In this document: piece after piece, positions 10,825-18,414 of the stretch | Numbering within the stretch: position 1 is the first letter of the stretch | Layout of the letters: each line of letters begins with the position of its first letter | Source of the DNA: Agromyces mediolanus | GTDB lineage: Bacteria; Actinomycetota; Actinomycetes; Actinomycetales; Microbacteriaceae | Reading direction: 5' to 3' | Assembly (NCBI RefSeq): GCF_014648575.1 | Contig: NZ_BMRJ01000001.1 | Coordinates: 1,832,854 to 1,896,853 of the forward strand | DNA length: 64,000 bases | Made by a program: the position numbers and the translations under genes | Notes under the pieces: model-generated | The model's input: the letters and a program-made list of their open reading frames with translations, nothing else | What the model was told of the DNA's origin: nothing | Databases searched by the model: none

Positions 10825-12105
10825 ATGAGCAAGCAGGACGGCTCGTCGAGGCAGGTCACCACCGGCCCCGTCGACGACTCCGGCACCCCCATCCTCCACG
10901 TCGACATGGACGCGTTCTTCGTCTCCGTCGAGCTGCTGAGCCGACCCGAGCTGCGCGGCAAGCCCGTGCTGGTCGGCGGCACGGCCGGGCGAGGGGTGGT
11001 GTCGGCGGCGAGCTACGAGGCGCGCCGCTACGGCGTGAACTCCGCGATGCCCATGTCGGTCGCCCTGCAGCGCTGTCCGAACGCCATCGTCCTCCGGGGC
11101 GACTACCGCAAGTACAGCGAGTATTCGCGTCGGGTGCTCACGATCTTCGAGTCGGTCACCCCGCTCGTCGAGCCGCTCTCGATCGACGAGGCGTTCCTCG
11201 ACGTCTCGGGGGCTCGGCGACTGCACGGCAGTCCGGCCGAGATCGCCTGGAGCATCCGCGAGCGCGTGCGGGCCGAGACCGGGCTCACCTGCTCGGTCGG
11301 CGTCGCGGCCTCCAAGTACGTCGCCAAGGTGGCCTCCGGTCGGGCGAAGCCCGACGGCATGCTCGTCGTCCCCGCCGACGAGACGGTCGCGTTCCTCCAC
11401 CCGCTGCCGGTGTCCGCGCTCTGGGGCGTCGGCCGGGTCACCGAGCAGTCGCTCGCGAAGCTCGGCCTGCACACCGTCGGCGACGTCGCGGCCATGCCGC
11501 CCGAGGCGCTCGAGCGCGCGGTCGGGCCGGCGCTGGCCGAGCGCCTGCTCCGCCTCGCCAACGGCGACGACCCGCGCGAGGTGTCGACGCACCGCGTCGA
11601 GAAGTCCATCGGGCACGAGACGACCTTCGGGCACGATCTCGCCGATCCCGCCGAGATCCGGCGTTCCCTGCTCGACCTCTCGGGCAACGTCGCGGTCCGG
11701 CTGCGACGGGCGGGCATGGTGGCACGAACGGTCGTGCTGAAGCTGCGCTACGACGATTTCCGCACGATCACGCGCTCGCGAACGCTCGCCGAACCGACCG
11801 ATGTCGCCCGTCGCATCTACGACGAGGCAGTCGAGGCGATGTCCGGGCTCGTCGGCCGGGGCGAGCGGGTGCGACTCATCGGGGTGCGGGGCGAGCAACT
11901 CCGGCCCGCGGACGGCGGTTTCGCACTGTGGGACCCCGACGAAGAGTGGCGCGATGCCGAGCGCACGATCGATCAGGTCGTGGCGAAGTTCGGCACGGGT
12001 GCGGTGAAGCCAGCGGCGCTCGTGGGGCGCGCGCCCGAGCGATCGGCGGCGGGCGCGCGATTCAGGCAGCCGTTCGAGGGCGGCGATCGCCCGGCCGACC
12101 ACTGA
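10825..12105 (+). CDS. dinB: DNA polymerase IV (Y-family)
   Basis: Translesion DNA polymerase acting on stalled forks. The palm begins HVDMDAFFVSVELL (metal-binding Asp near residues 28-30) and carries the second catalytic motif SIDEAFLDVSG (near 118-128), then thumb, and a little-finger domain from about residue 265. The 426 residues are slightly longer than E. coli DinB because of an N-terminal extension (1-25) and a basic C-terminal tail; I do not see a clear QLxLF clamp motif. No Shine-Dalgarno site precedes the ATG; TAGGGT six bases upstream suggests a leaderless mRNA. Confidence 0.94.
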   Translation: MSKQDGSSRQVTTGPVDDSGTPILHVDMDAFFVSVELLSRPELRGKPVLVGGTAGRGVVSAASYEARRYGVNSAMPMSVALQRCPNAIVLRGDYRKYSEYSRRVLTIFESVTPLVEPLSIDEAFLDVSGARRLHGSPAEIAWSIRERVRAETGLTCSVGVAASKYVAKVASGRAKPDGMLVVPADETVAFLHPLPVSALWGVGRVTEQSLAKLGLHTVGDVAAMPPEALERAVGPALAERLLRLANGDDPREVSTHRVEKSIGHETTFGHDLADPAEIRRSLLDLSGNVAVRLRRAGMVARTVVLKLRYDDFRTITRSRTLAEPTDVARRIYDEAVEAMSGLVGRGERVRLIGVRGEQLRPADGGFALWDPDEEWRDAERTIDQVVAKFGTGAVKPAALVGRAPERSAAGARFRQPFEGGDRPADH

Positions 12106-12156
12106 AGCGGCGCACCGGGCCGAGCGCAAGCCCTGGAGTCCGATCGTCGGCGCGGG

Positions 12157-12162
12157 TACCGT
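12157..12162 (+). promoter_or_regulatory. -10 box TACCGT (leaderless spacing)
   Basis: TACCGT is followed by six bases and the ATG at 12169. Confidence 0.45.
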
Positions 12163-12168
12163 GGTCGC

Positions 12169-12504
12169 ATGGCTGAATTCGTGCTCGACCTCGCAGAGAA
12201 CGTCGCCGGTGTCGGCGTCAAGACCTCCTACGGAGACGCCGTCGACCTCGACGGCACCACGGTGATCCCCGTCGCGCTGGGCTGGTACGGCTTCGGCGGC
12301 GGCTCGGGCACCGACGACGAAGGGCAGTCCGCCTCGGGCGGGGGTGGCGGCGGCGCATCCATTCCGCTCGGCGCATACGTCGCCCGCGGTGGCGGCGACG
12401 TCCGCTTCGAGCCGAACCTCATCGGTCTGCTGCTCGCCGCGACGCCCCTCGTGTGGGTCGCCGGCAAGGCGCTGAAGGGCGTCATCCGCGCGTTGAAGCG
12501 CTGA
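12169..12504 (+). CDS. YtfJ/GerW-like protein
   Basis: 111 residues. The order VKTSYGDAVDLDGTTVIPVAL, then a glycine-rich run (GFGGGSG ... GGGGGGAS), then IPLGAYVARGGGDVRF is the layout of the GerW/YtfJ family first described in Bacillus spores. A C-terminal hydrophobic stretch (LIGLLLAATPLVWVAG, about 84-99) and a basic end suggest peripheral or single-pass membrane association. The gene is monocistronic: leaderless -10 in front, terminator hairpin behind. No sporulation gene is nearby, so the function here is probably unrelated to spores. Confidence 0.7.
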   Translation: MAEFVLDLAENVAGVGVKTSYGDAVDLDGTTVIPVALGWYGFGGGSGTDDEGQSASGGGGGGASIPLGAYVARGGGDVRFEPNLIGLLLAATPLVWVAGKALKGVIRALKR

Positions 12505-12545
12505 GCGACGCGCACGACGCACGTCGCGCCGCGACGACGTGCGAC

Positions 12546-12575
12546 GACGCCGGTCGGCCCATGCCGGCCGGCGTC
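12546..12575 (+). terminator. hairpin terminator upstream of the riboswitch
   Basis: 12-bp stem (GACGCCGGTCGG at 12546-12557 with 12564-12575, one G.T pair) and a six-base loop. It separates the YtfJ-like gene from the TPP-controlled operon whose -10 box starts five bases later. Confidence 0.65.
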
Positions 12576-12579
12576 CGCG

Positions 12580-12585
12580 TATACT
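12580..12585 (+). promoter_or_regulatory. -10 box TATACT of the riboswitch operon
   Basis: A near-consensus TATACT directly follows the upstream terminator. Transcription would start near 12592, just before the aptamer. No clear -35 element is visible. Confidence 0.6.
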
Positions 12586-12595
12586 CGTGCTCGAA

Positions 12596-12684
12596 CACGG
12601 GAGTCCGGTGAGCCGGGCTGAGAGGAAGGTGCTCCAACCTTCGACCGTCGAACCTGATCTGGGTCATGCCAGCGCAGGGAGATC
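12596..12684 (+). promoter_or_regulatory. TPP riboswitch (THI-box) aptamer
   Basis: Both conserved parts of the thiamine pyrophosphate aptamer are present: the pyrimidine-sensing side with CTGAGAGG (12618-12625) and the pyrophosphate-sensing side ACCTGATCTGGGTCATGCC (12652-12670) followed by AGCGCAGGGA. It lies in the leader of the YkoEDC importer operon, which matches the expected repression of thiamine or precursor uptake when TPP is abundant. Confidence 0.93.
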
Positions 12685-12699
12685 GATCTCTTCAATCCC

Positions 12700-12727
12700 G
12701 TGCCGCTTTCCACTGAAGAAAGGGCAC
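12700..12727 (+). promoter_or_regulatory. Shine-Dalgarno-sequestering hairpin of the TPP riboswitch
   Basis: GTGCC (12700-12704) plus CTTTC (12706-12710) pair with GAAAG (12718-12722) plus GGCAC (12723-12727), leaving one bulged G and a seven-base loop. The paired strand contains GAAAGGG, the Shine-Dalgarno site of the ykoE start at 12733. This is the layout expected for translational repression. Confidence 0.6.
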
Positions 12728-12732
12728 GTACA

Positions 12733-13371
12733 GTGCACGCGAACGCGAACCAGCAGTCCACCATCGAGCGGCCCGCCAAGCGGGCCCGCGACCTGCGCTG
12801 GCGGGTCGTCGACATCGTCGTCGCCGCCGTCATCGGCGTCGCGACGGGCCTCCTCTTCCTGCTCTGGAACAACCTCGGCTACGCCTGGTTCTCCGCAGCC
12901 GACGCCCTCACCCCCGGCCTCGGCGGCATCGCCGTCGGCATCTGGCTCATCGGCGGCGTCCTCGGCGGGCTCATCATCCGCAAGCCCGGTGCGGCGCTGT
13001 TCGTCGAGCTCCTCGCAGCCGTCGTCTCCGCCCTCGTGGGAAACCAGTGGGGCATCGAGACGCTCTACTCGGGCATCGCGCAGGGCCTCGGCGCCGAGCT
13101 GGTCTTCGCGCTCTTCGCCTACCGCCGCTTCGGCCTCGTGCCCGCGATCCTCGCGGGCGCGGCCGCCGGCGCCGCGGCCTGGCTGCTCGAGCTCTTCACC
13201 TCCGGCAACCTCCAGAAGTCGCCCGAGTTCCTCGGCCTGTACTTCACCACGATCGTGATCTCCGGCGCGGTGCTCGCCGGTGTCCTCGGCTGGATCATCG
13301 TGCGCGCGCTGGCCGCGACGGGGGCGCTCAGCCGCTTCGCCGCCGGACAGGACGTGACCCAGCGGGTATGA
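12733..13371 (+). CDS. ykoE: ECF transporter S component YkoE (thiamine/HMP-related)
   Basis: Membrane substrate-binding subunit of an energy-coupling-factor importer, predicted for thiamine or its hydroxymethylpyrimidine moiety. Of 212 residues, a basic N-terminus is followed by about six hydrophobic segments, the first being VVDIVVAAVIGVATGLLF. I chose the GTG at 12733 because AAGGG lies eight to twelve bases upstream. A GTG at 12700 in the same frame falls inside the regulatory hairpin and is unlikely. The stop overlaps the ykoD start (ATGA). Substrate assignment rests on family and on the TPP riboswitch. Confidence 0.88.
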   Translation: MHANANQQSTIERPAKRARDLRWRVVDIVVAAVIGVATGLLFLLWNNLGYAWFSAADALTPGLGGIAVGIWLIGGVLGGLIIRKPGAALFVELLAAVVSALVGNQWGIETLYSGIAQGLGAELVFALFAYRRFGLVPAILAGAAAGAAAWLLELFTSGNLQKSPEFLGLYFTTIVISGAVLAGVLGWIIVRALAATGALSRFAAGQDVTQRV

Positions 13372-14858
13372 GCGGCACGGTGAGCGGGCGCGTAGCGCCC
13401 GCGGGCGTCGAGGCCCGCGGCTGGGGCTGGCGGCACGCCGGCCGCCGTCGCTGGGCGATCGACGGGCTCGACCTCAGCATCGCGCCGGGGGAGCGGGTGC
13501 TGCTCGTCGGACCTTCGGGCAGCGGCAAGTCGACGGTGCTCCACGCCCTTGCCGGCGTGAACGGCGGGGCAGAGGAGGGCGAGTCGGTCGGCGAACTGCT
13601 CATCGACGGCCTCCACCCGGCCGATCGACGCGGACGGTCGGGCCTCGTGCTGCAGGACCCTGACTCGCAGGTGGTGCTCTCGAGGCTCGGCGACGATGTC
13701 GCATTCGGCTGCGAGAACCTGGGCGTCGAGCGGTCGGAGATCTGGGCCCGCGTCCGGGACGCGCTGGATGCGGTCGGCCTGCAGCTGCCGCTGGATCATC
13801 CGACGAGCCGGCTCTCCGGCGGGCAGAAGCAGCGGCTCGCCCTCGCGGGGGCGATCGCGATGCAGCCCGGCCTGCTCCTCCTCGACGAGCCGACGGCGAA
13901 CCTCGATCCGGCCGGGGTCGCCGAGGTCCGCGACGCCGTATCCCGCGTGCTCGATCGCACGGGGGCGACCCTCGTCGTCGTCGAGCACCGCGTCGACGTC
14001 TGGCACCGGCTCGTCGAGCGGATGGTGGTCCTCGGTCGCGACGGCCGGGTGATCGCCGACGGCCGGCCGGCCGAGGTGCTGGTGTCCGCGCGCAGCGAAC
14101 TGCTCGCGGCCGGCGTCTGGGTGCCCGGCGAGCCGCTCGAAGTCGGTTCGGCGCGCGCCGTCGCGATGCCGGACGACGATCCGCTGCTGCTCGGGCACGA
14201 GCTGACCATCGGCCGCTCCGCCGGTCGGCCCCTGCTCGCCGAAATCGAGCTCGCCGTCCCGGCCGGCGCCTCGACCGTGCTCACCGGGCCGAACGGGGCG
14301 GGCAAGTCGACGCTCGCACTGACGATGGGCGGCCTGATCCGGCCGCTCGCCGGCCGGGTCGCCGCGGCGCCTTCCCTCGCGAGGGGGCTCGGCGCCGATC
14401 CGGCGCGCTGGCGCTCCCGCGAGCTGCTGAGTCGGATCGGCACCGTGTTCCAGGAGCCGGAGCATCAATTCGTCGCCCGGACGGTGCGGGCCGAGCTCGG
14501 TGTCGCGCTCCATGCGCTCGGCGCGAAGGACTCGGCGGCGCGCATCGATCCGGTGCTCGAGCGCCTCCGGCTCGACCATCTCGCCGAGGCGAACCCGTTC
14601 ACGCTCTCCGGCGGCGAGCAGCGCCGGCTCACGGTCGCCTCCGTCCTCGTCGCCCGCCCCGGCGTCGTGATCCTCGACGAGCCCACGTTCGGCCAGGACC
14701 GGCTGACCTGGATCGAGCTCGTCCGGCTCGTGCGTGAGCTCACCGACGACGGCGTCGCCGTGCTCTCGGTGACGCACGACTCGGCGTACCGCGAGGCGCT
14801 CGGCGACGTCAGGTACGCCCTCGGCGCCGATGCTCTGGCAGCAGGCAGGGCGGCATGA
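13368..14858 (+). CDS. ykoD: ECF transporter duplicated ATPase (YkoD)
   Basis: 496-residue protein made of two fused ABC ATPase domains that energise the importer. Domain 1 (about 10-240) has Walker A GPSGSGKST, signature LSGGQKQRLALAGAI and Walker B LLLLDEPTANLD. Domain 2 (about 275-490) has Walker A GPNGAGKST, signature LSGGEQRRLTVASVL and Walker B VVILDEPTFGQD. The catalytic context of domain 2 (EPTFGQD) is the usual CbiO/EcfA type. Start and stop both overlap the neighbouring genes by four bases, so expression is coupled to ykoE and ykoC. Confidence 0.93.
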   Translation: MSGTVSGRVAPAGVEARGWGWRHAGRRRWAIDGLDLSIAPGERVLLVGPSGSGKSTVLHALAGVNGGAEEGESVGELLIDGLHPADRRGRSGLVLQDPDSQVVLSRLGDDVAFGCENLGVERSEIWARVRDALDAVGLQLPLDHPTSRLSGGQKQRLALAGAIAMQPGLLLLDEPTANLDPAGVAEVRDAVSRVLDRTGATLVVVEHRVDVWHRLVERMVVLGRDGRVIADGRPAEVLVSARSELLAAGVWVPGEPLEVGSARAVAMPDDDPLLLGHELTIGRSAGRPLLAEIELAVPAGASTVLTGPNGAGKSTLALTMGGLIRPLAGRVAAAPSLARGLGADPARWRSRELLSRIGTVFQEPEHQFVARTVRAELGVALHALGAKDSAARIDPVLERLRLDHLAEANPFTLSGGEQRRLTVASVLVARPGVVILDEPTFGQDRLTWIELVRLVRELTDDGVAVLSVTHDSAYREALGDVRYALGADALAAGRAA

Positions 14859-15712
14859 CGGGCCGGGTCGGGCGTGCCCAGCCGGTCACGACGATCGTCG
14901 GCCGGCCGCCGATCAGCCCTTCCGAGGAGGGGACGGATGCCTCGCGGCGCCCCCGCCTGCGGTTCCTGCCCCGGGTGAATCCCGTCACGAGGCTCGCCGC
15001 CGCGATCCTCGTGACGACGCCGCTGCTCTTCACGATCGACTGGCTGAGCGCCGCGATCGCCCTCGTGCTGCAGCTCGCGCTCTTCCTGGCCGCCGGGGTG
15101 CGGCCGTCGGCCATGTTGCGACGCTGCTGGCCGATCCTCGTGGCGGCGCCGCTCGCCGGCGTGTCCATGCTGCTCTACGGGCGTCCGGCGGGCACCGAGT
15201 ACTGGAGCTTCTGGCTCGCGCGAATCACCGACGGCTCGATCGAGCTCGCGATCGCCGTCACGCTGCGCGTCCTCGCCATCGGTCTGCCCGCGGTGCTGCT
15301 CTTCCTCGACGTCGACCCGACCGAGCTCGCCGACGGCTTGGCCCAGGTGTGGCGGCTGCCGTCGAGGTTCGTCCTCGGCGCGCTTGCCGGAGCGCGCCTC
15401 ATCGGGCTGTTCCTCGACGACTGGCGGGCGATGGCGATGTCGCGGCGCGCCCGTGGCATCGGCGATCACGGCGCCGTGCGGCGCTTCGCGACGATGGCGT
15501 TCGCGCTCCTGGTCCTCGCCATCCGGCGCGGTTCGAAGCTCGCGACGGCGATGGAGGCTCGGGGGTTCGGCGCGCGGACCGCGCGGAGCTGGGCCCGCCC
15601 ATCGACGGTCGGCGCGGCCGATGCCGTGCTTCTCGCCATCGCCCTCGCGGTGGCCGCGTGCGCGATCGGCGGTGCGATCCTCGCCGGCACCTTCCACCCG
15701 GTGTGGTCGTGA
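14855..15712 (+). CDS. ykoC: ECF transporter T component (YkoC/CbiQ family)
   Basis: Transmembrane coupling subunit, 285 residues. After a polar N-terminus of about 45 residues come four to five membrane helices (for example LAAAILVTTPLLFTIDWLS and the segment around 'VLLFLDVDPTEL'), then the conserved cytoplasmic coupling region with MAMSRRARGIG and ATAMEARGFGAR. These are the two Ala-Arg-Gly motifs that contact the ATPase. The ATG overlaps the ykoD stop (ATGA), and its own stop overlaps the following kinase gene. Confidence 0.9.
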   Translation: MTGRVGRAQPVTTIVGRPPISPSEEGTDASRRPRLRFLPRVNPVTRLAAAILVTTPLLFTIDWLSAAIALVLQLALFLAAGVRPSAMLRRCWPILVAAPLAGVSMLLYGRPAGTEYWSFWLARITDGSIELAIAVTLRVLAIGLPAVLLFLDVDPTELADGLAQVWRLPSRFVLGALAGARLIGLFLDDWRAMAMSRRARGIGDHGAVRRFATMAFALLVLAIRRGSKLATAMEARGFGARTARSWARPSTVGAADAVLLAIALAVAACAIGGAILAGTFHPVWS

Positions 15713-16263
15713 GCGCGGCGATGCCCGCGCCCAGCGCGGCGGCGCTCGCCCGCGTCCACGAGCTGCTCCGGCGCCGTCGGCCGTCCCTCGTGGCGATCGA
15801 CGGGCCGAGCGGTGCGGGGAAGACGACGCTCGCCGAGTCCGTGGCGGCCGAGTGGTGTCGCCGTCCGGTGCTCGTCCACCTCGACGAGGTGTACCGCGGG
15901 TGGGAGGGGCTCGACGAGGGCGCCGAGGAGCTTCGTCGCCACCTCGTGCCGGCGATCCAGGCCGGGCGGGTCGGCCGGGTCCGCGGGTGGGACTGGTCGC
16001 GTTCGCGCGTCGTCGACGGGCGCAGCTTCCGTCCGGGTCGCCCGCTCCTCATCGAGGGGTGCGGCGCCTTCGCCGCGGTCGCCGACCAGCCCGGGGCGGT
16101 GCGCATCCTGGCCGCTGCGCCGCTCGGCGAACGGCGCGGCCGCGCGCTCCGGCGCGACGAGGGCGCCTTCGACCCGTACTGGGAGCTGTGGGAGACCCAG
16201 TGGCGGCGCCACCTCTCGCGCGGGCGGGGCGGGGTCGTTCCCGACCTCGTCATCCGCGCCTGA
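15709..16263 (+). CDS. P-loop nucleoside/uridine kinase-like protein
   Basis: 184-residue cytoplasmic P-loop kinase-fold protein. Walker A is GPSGAGKT (residues 32-39), preceded by LVAIDGPSG as in uridine kinase; LIEGCGAF (about 115-122) is the Walker-B-like strand and RRDEGAFDPYWELWE a possible lid. The GTG start overlaps the ykoC stop (GTGA); an ATG 12 bases later (15721) is an alternative. Position at the end of a TPP-regulated importer operon suggests it could phosphorylate the imported compound, but the sequence is nearest to uridine/cytidine kinase-like proteins and substrate is unknown. Confidence 0.75.
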   Translation: MSAAMPAPSAAALARVHELLRRRRPSLVAIDGPSGAGKTTLAESVAAEWCRRPVLVHLDEVYRGWEGLDEGAEELRRHLVPAIQAGRVGRVRGWDWSRSRVVDGRSFRPGRPLLIEGCGAFAAVADQPGAVRILAAAPLGERRGRALRRDEGAFDPYWELWETQWRRHLSRGRGGVVPDLVIRA

Positions 16264-16298
16264 TGGCGCGCGCTCTCCCGCGGACGCGGCACCGGGGC

Positions 16299-16304
16299 TA
16301 CGGT
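16299..16304 (+). promoter_or_regulatory. -10 box TACGGT (leaderless spacing)
   Basis: TACGGT lies six bases before the ATG at 16311. Confidence 0.45.
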
Positions 16305-16310
16305 AGTGCC

Positions 16311-16568
16311 ATGACTGCAGACAGCGCACCCGCCGAATACCTCGCCGAGTTCGTCGACGGCCCTCTGGAAGGCGAGTTCGACCGTCGCGCCCTCGTGGGC
16401 GACGGGTCGGAGGCCCGGATCGGCATGGTGGCTGCGGTCGACGGCCTCGAGTCCCTGTTCTGGTACGACCGCATCGACGAGCGTGAGGTGGCCGGGGAGC
16501 TCCGGGCACGATTCCGATTCGACCCGAGCGATTCCGACCCCGTCGAGGCCGACGAGGAGAACGACTGA
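16311..16568 (+). CDS. small acidic hypothetical protein
   Basis: 85 residues, strongly acidic, especially the C-terminal third (DPSDSDPVEADEEND). There is no signal peptide, membrane helix or motif that I recognise. The pattern EYLAEFVDGPLEGEFDRRAL ... LFWYDRIDEREVAGELRARF looks like a small beta-rich domain. The start is supported by the leaderless -10 box, and third-position GC is coding-like. It converges on the carboxypeptidase-like gene, 36 bases away. Confidence 0.7.
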   Translation: MTADSAPAEYLAEFVDGPLEGEFDRRALVGDGSEARIGMVAAVDGLESLFWYDRIDEREVAGELRARFRFDPSDSDPVEADEEND

Positions 16569-16604
16569 GCCGAGCGGCGCGGCGTCGACGGCCTCCGCGC
16601 GGAC

Positions 16605-17840
16605 TCAGCGGGCCTGCTGGCCCTCGATGAACGCGCCGATGATGGCGCCGGGGTTCAGCAGCCGCCACATCGGGCCGGGATCGCCGATGGCCGTCTCGAG
16701 CCGCACCCCGGTCGACAGCGTCTCGCCGGCGACCGGCACGCGCACCTCGCCGACGATCCGATCCGCAGCAGCGGTCGAGAACGGCTCGACCACGAGCTCG
16801 GGGTCGCCGGGGGCCGCGCCCCACGCGCCGGCCTCCCGCGTCCCCGCGGCCAGCAGGGCGGAGCGCTCGCCCCAGGGCGCCCTGGCCTCGCCGTAGCGGC
16901 CGCCCTCGGTGATGACCGGCACCGCGGCCGAGGCCGCGGGAACGCTCTGCACGAAGCCCGCGATCGCCGGGTCCAGCGTCTCGTAGTCGGGCATCCGCAC
17001 GAAGGCGACCACCGCGTCCTCCGCATCGTCGGCAGCCCCGAGCGGCGCACGGCCCACGAAGACGAGGCCGGCCTGGTCGGTGTAGCCGCGGACGATCGCG
17101 TCCACCCCGTCGTCGCCGGCGTGGTCGACCGTCAGGGGGATGTCGCGCTCGCCCGGCAGGGTCGTGCCGTCGACGATCGAGGCGATGGTCGGCTGCGCGA
17201 GTGCCAGCGCCGCGAGTCGGGCGACGTCTTCGGCGGTGCCGACGCTGCCGCCTGAGAGTCCCGTCGCATCGGCGACGCGGAGCGTCTCGAAGCCGTGCTC
17301 CTCGAGCCATCCGTTCGCGCGCTCCACGTAGGCATCGACGCTGCCGAACGCCCACCGGGCGAGCGTGTCCGCGTGATTGTTGCTGCTCGCGAGGAGGACG
17401 GCCCGGGTCACGTCGCGCTGCGACCAGCGATCGCCGGGGGAGACGGGGAGCGTGCGGGTGCCGTCCTTCTCGGCCTGCAGGTACTCGCTGTAGTCCTGCG
17501 GTCCGATGGTCAGCTCCGCGCCGGCCCTGTCGGCGGGGAACGGCAGCGCCTCGCTCGTCACGAGCACCGTCACGAGTTTCGCGGCGGCGCCGATCGGCAG
17601 CGGCGCGGGGTCGCCCGCGGTCGCCAGCACGACCGGCTCCTCCGCCACGCGCGCGACCGCGCTCGCCCCATCGCCGGGGAGTGCGAGCGACGACGGCGAC
17701 TGGACCGCGGGCGGAGCAGCGGCGACCACCTGCACCTCGGGCAGCGGCCCGAGCAGCATGGCCGGAGCGTAGACGCCGACGCCGAGGATCGCGATCGCTC
17801 CGGCGACGATGCCGATCGTGCGGCCGGGCGAGAAACTCAT
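16605..17840 (-). CDS. D-alanyl-D-alanine carboxypeptidase (S11)-like protein lacking catalytic motifs
   Basis: Membrane-anchored homologue of peptidase family S11 (PBP5/DacA-like), which trims D-Ala from peptidoglycan. An N-terminal helix (IGIVAGAIAILGVGVYAPAML, residues 9-29) anchors 411 residues. Segment LLASSNNHADTLARWAF carries the SxN motif (S152-S153-N154). The family SxxK motif, however, reads AAAK (A85 to K88), so the nucleophile serine is an alanine, and the KTG strand reads VRG (about residues 250-252) before YTDQAG. The protein is therefore probably enzymatically inactive. Promoter TAGCCT (17852-17847) stands six bases before the ATG. A structural or binding role in the wall is an inference. 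Confidence 0.85.
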   Translation of the reverse strand: MSFSPGRTIGIVAGAIAILGVGVYAPAMLLGPLPEVQVVAAAPPAVQSPSSLALPGDGASAVARVAEEPVVLATAGDPAPLPIGAAAKLVTVLVTSEALPFPADRAGAELTIGPQDYSEYLQAEKDGTRTLPVSPGDRWSQRDVTRAVLLASSNNHADTLARWAFGSVDAYVERANGWLEEHGFETLRVADATGLSGGSVGTAEDVARLAALALAQPTIASIVDGTTLPGERDIPLTVDHAGDDGVDAIVRGYTDQAGLVFVGRAPLGAADDAEDAVVAFVRMPDYETLDPAIAGFVQSVPAASAAVPVITEGGRYGEARAPWGERSALLAAGTREAGAWGAAPGDPELVVEPFSTAAADRIVGEVRVPVAGETLSTGVRLETAIGDPGPMWRLLNPGAIIGAFIEGQQAR

Positions 17841-17846
17841 GGCACC

Positions 17847-17852
17847 AGGCTA
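17847..17852 (-). promoter_or_regulatory. -10 box TAGCCT (leaderless spacing)
   Basis: On the minus strand TAGCCT is followed by six bases and the ATG at 17840. Confidence 0.45.
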
Positions 17853-17895
17853 CCGGCGTGCGCCTGCGACTCCGCTCGACGGCGCCGGGCGTCGC

Positions 17896-18243
17896 TCAGG
17901 CCCAGCCGAGCTCGTGCAGTCGCTCGTCGTCGATGCCGTAGAAGTGCGCGATCTCGTGCACGAGCGTGACGTGGATCTCGTCGCGCAGGGTCTCCTCGTC
18001 GTCGCAGATCGCCAGCAGCGGTTCGCGGTAGAGGATGATCCGATCGGGCATCTCGCCGAAGCCGTAGCGGTCGCGGTCGGTGAGCGCCGTGCCGTCGTAG
18101 AGGCCGAGCAGGTCGAGCGATCCGTCCTCGGGCCGATCCTCGACGACGAACACGACGTTCTCGAGCCCGTCGACCATGTCGTCGGGCAGTTGGTCGAGCT
18201 CGTCGACCACGATGCGTTCGAAGGCCTCGGCGTCGAGTTCCAT
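17896..18243 (-). CDS. minimal zincin metallopeptidase-like protein
   Basis: 115-residue cytoplasmic protein of the Zincin_1 (PF06262) type. The zinc motif VHEIAHFYGID (HExxH with a downstream Asp, about residues 97-107) sits near the C-terminus after an acidic N-terminal region (LPDDMVDGLENVVFVVEDRP). Proteins of this family are single-domain and of unknown substrate. The preceding terminator hairpin (18267-18297) separates it from tRNA-His, and GAGGAGC lies just upstream of the ATG. Confidence 0.82.
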   Translation of the reverse strand: MELDAEAFERIVVDELDQLPDDMVDGLENVVFVVEDRPEDGSLDLLGLYDGTALTDRDRYGFGEMPDRIILYREPLLAICDDEETLRDEIHVTLVHEIAHFYGIDDERLHELGWA

Positions 18244-18266
18244 GCGTGCTCCTCACCCGGATGCAG

Positions 18267-18297
18267 CGATGGCCCCGACGCGGTGTCGGGGCCATCG
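18267..18297 (-). terminator. hairpin terminator after tRNA-His
   Basis: Perfect 13-bp stem (CGATGGCCCCGAC with its complement) and five-base loop, directly behind the 3' end of the minus-strand tRNA-His. Confidence 0.65.
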
Positions 18298-18299
18298 GA

Positions 18300-18376
18300 T
18301 GGGGTGAGTAACGGGGCTTGAACCCGCGACCTCCTGGACCACAACCAGGCGCTCTACCAACTGAGCTATACCCACC
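18300..18376 (-). tRNA. tRNA-His (GTG anticodon)
   Basis: Cloverleaf read on the minus strand: acceptor GTGGGTA/TACTCAC with an extra 5' G (G-1) opposite C73, D-arm TAGCTCAGTTGGTAGAGC, anticodon arm CCTGG-TTGTGGT-CCAGG with GTG, T-arm GGGTTCAAGCCCC. The CCA end appears to be encoded (18302-18300). The G-1 residue is diagnostic for tRNA-His. Confidence 0.95.
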
Positions 18377-18414
18377 ATGCGCCACCGCAGAACGCGGGAG
18401 GCAACTCCACGAGC

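Noticed and set aside
12700..12732. Alternative GTG start for ykoE at 12700
   Set aside because: This codon is in the regulatory stem and has no Shine-Dalgarno site; the GTG at 12733 has AAGGG at proper spacing.
17896..18243. Reading the 115-residue zincin as a toxin (ImmA/IrrE-like)
   Set aside because: No HTH partner or antitoxin is adjacent, and the single-domain layout with C-terminal HExxH fits the Zincin_1 family better.
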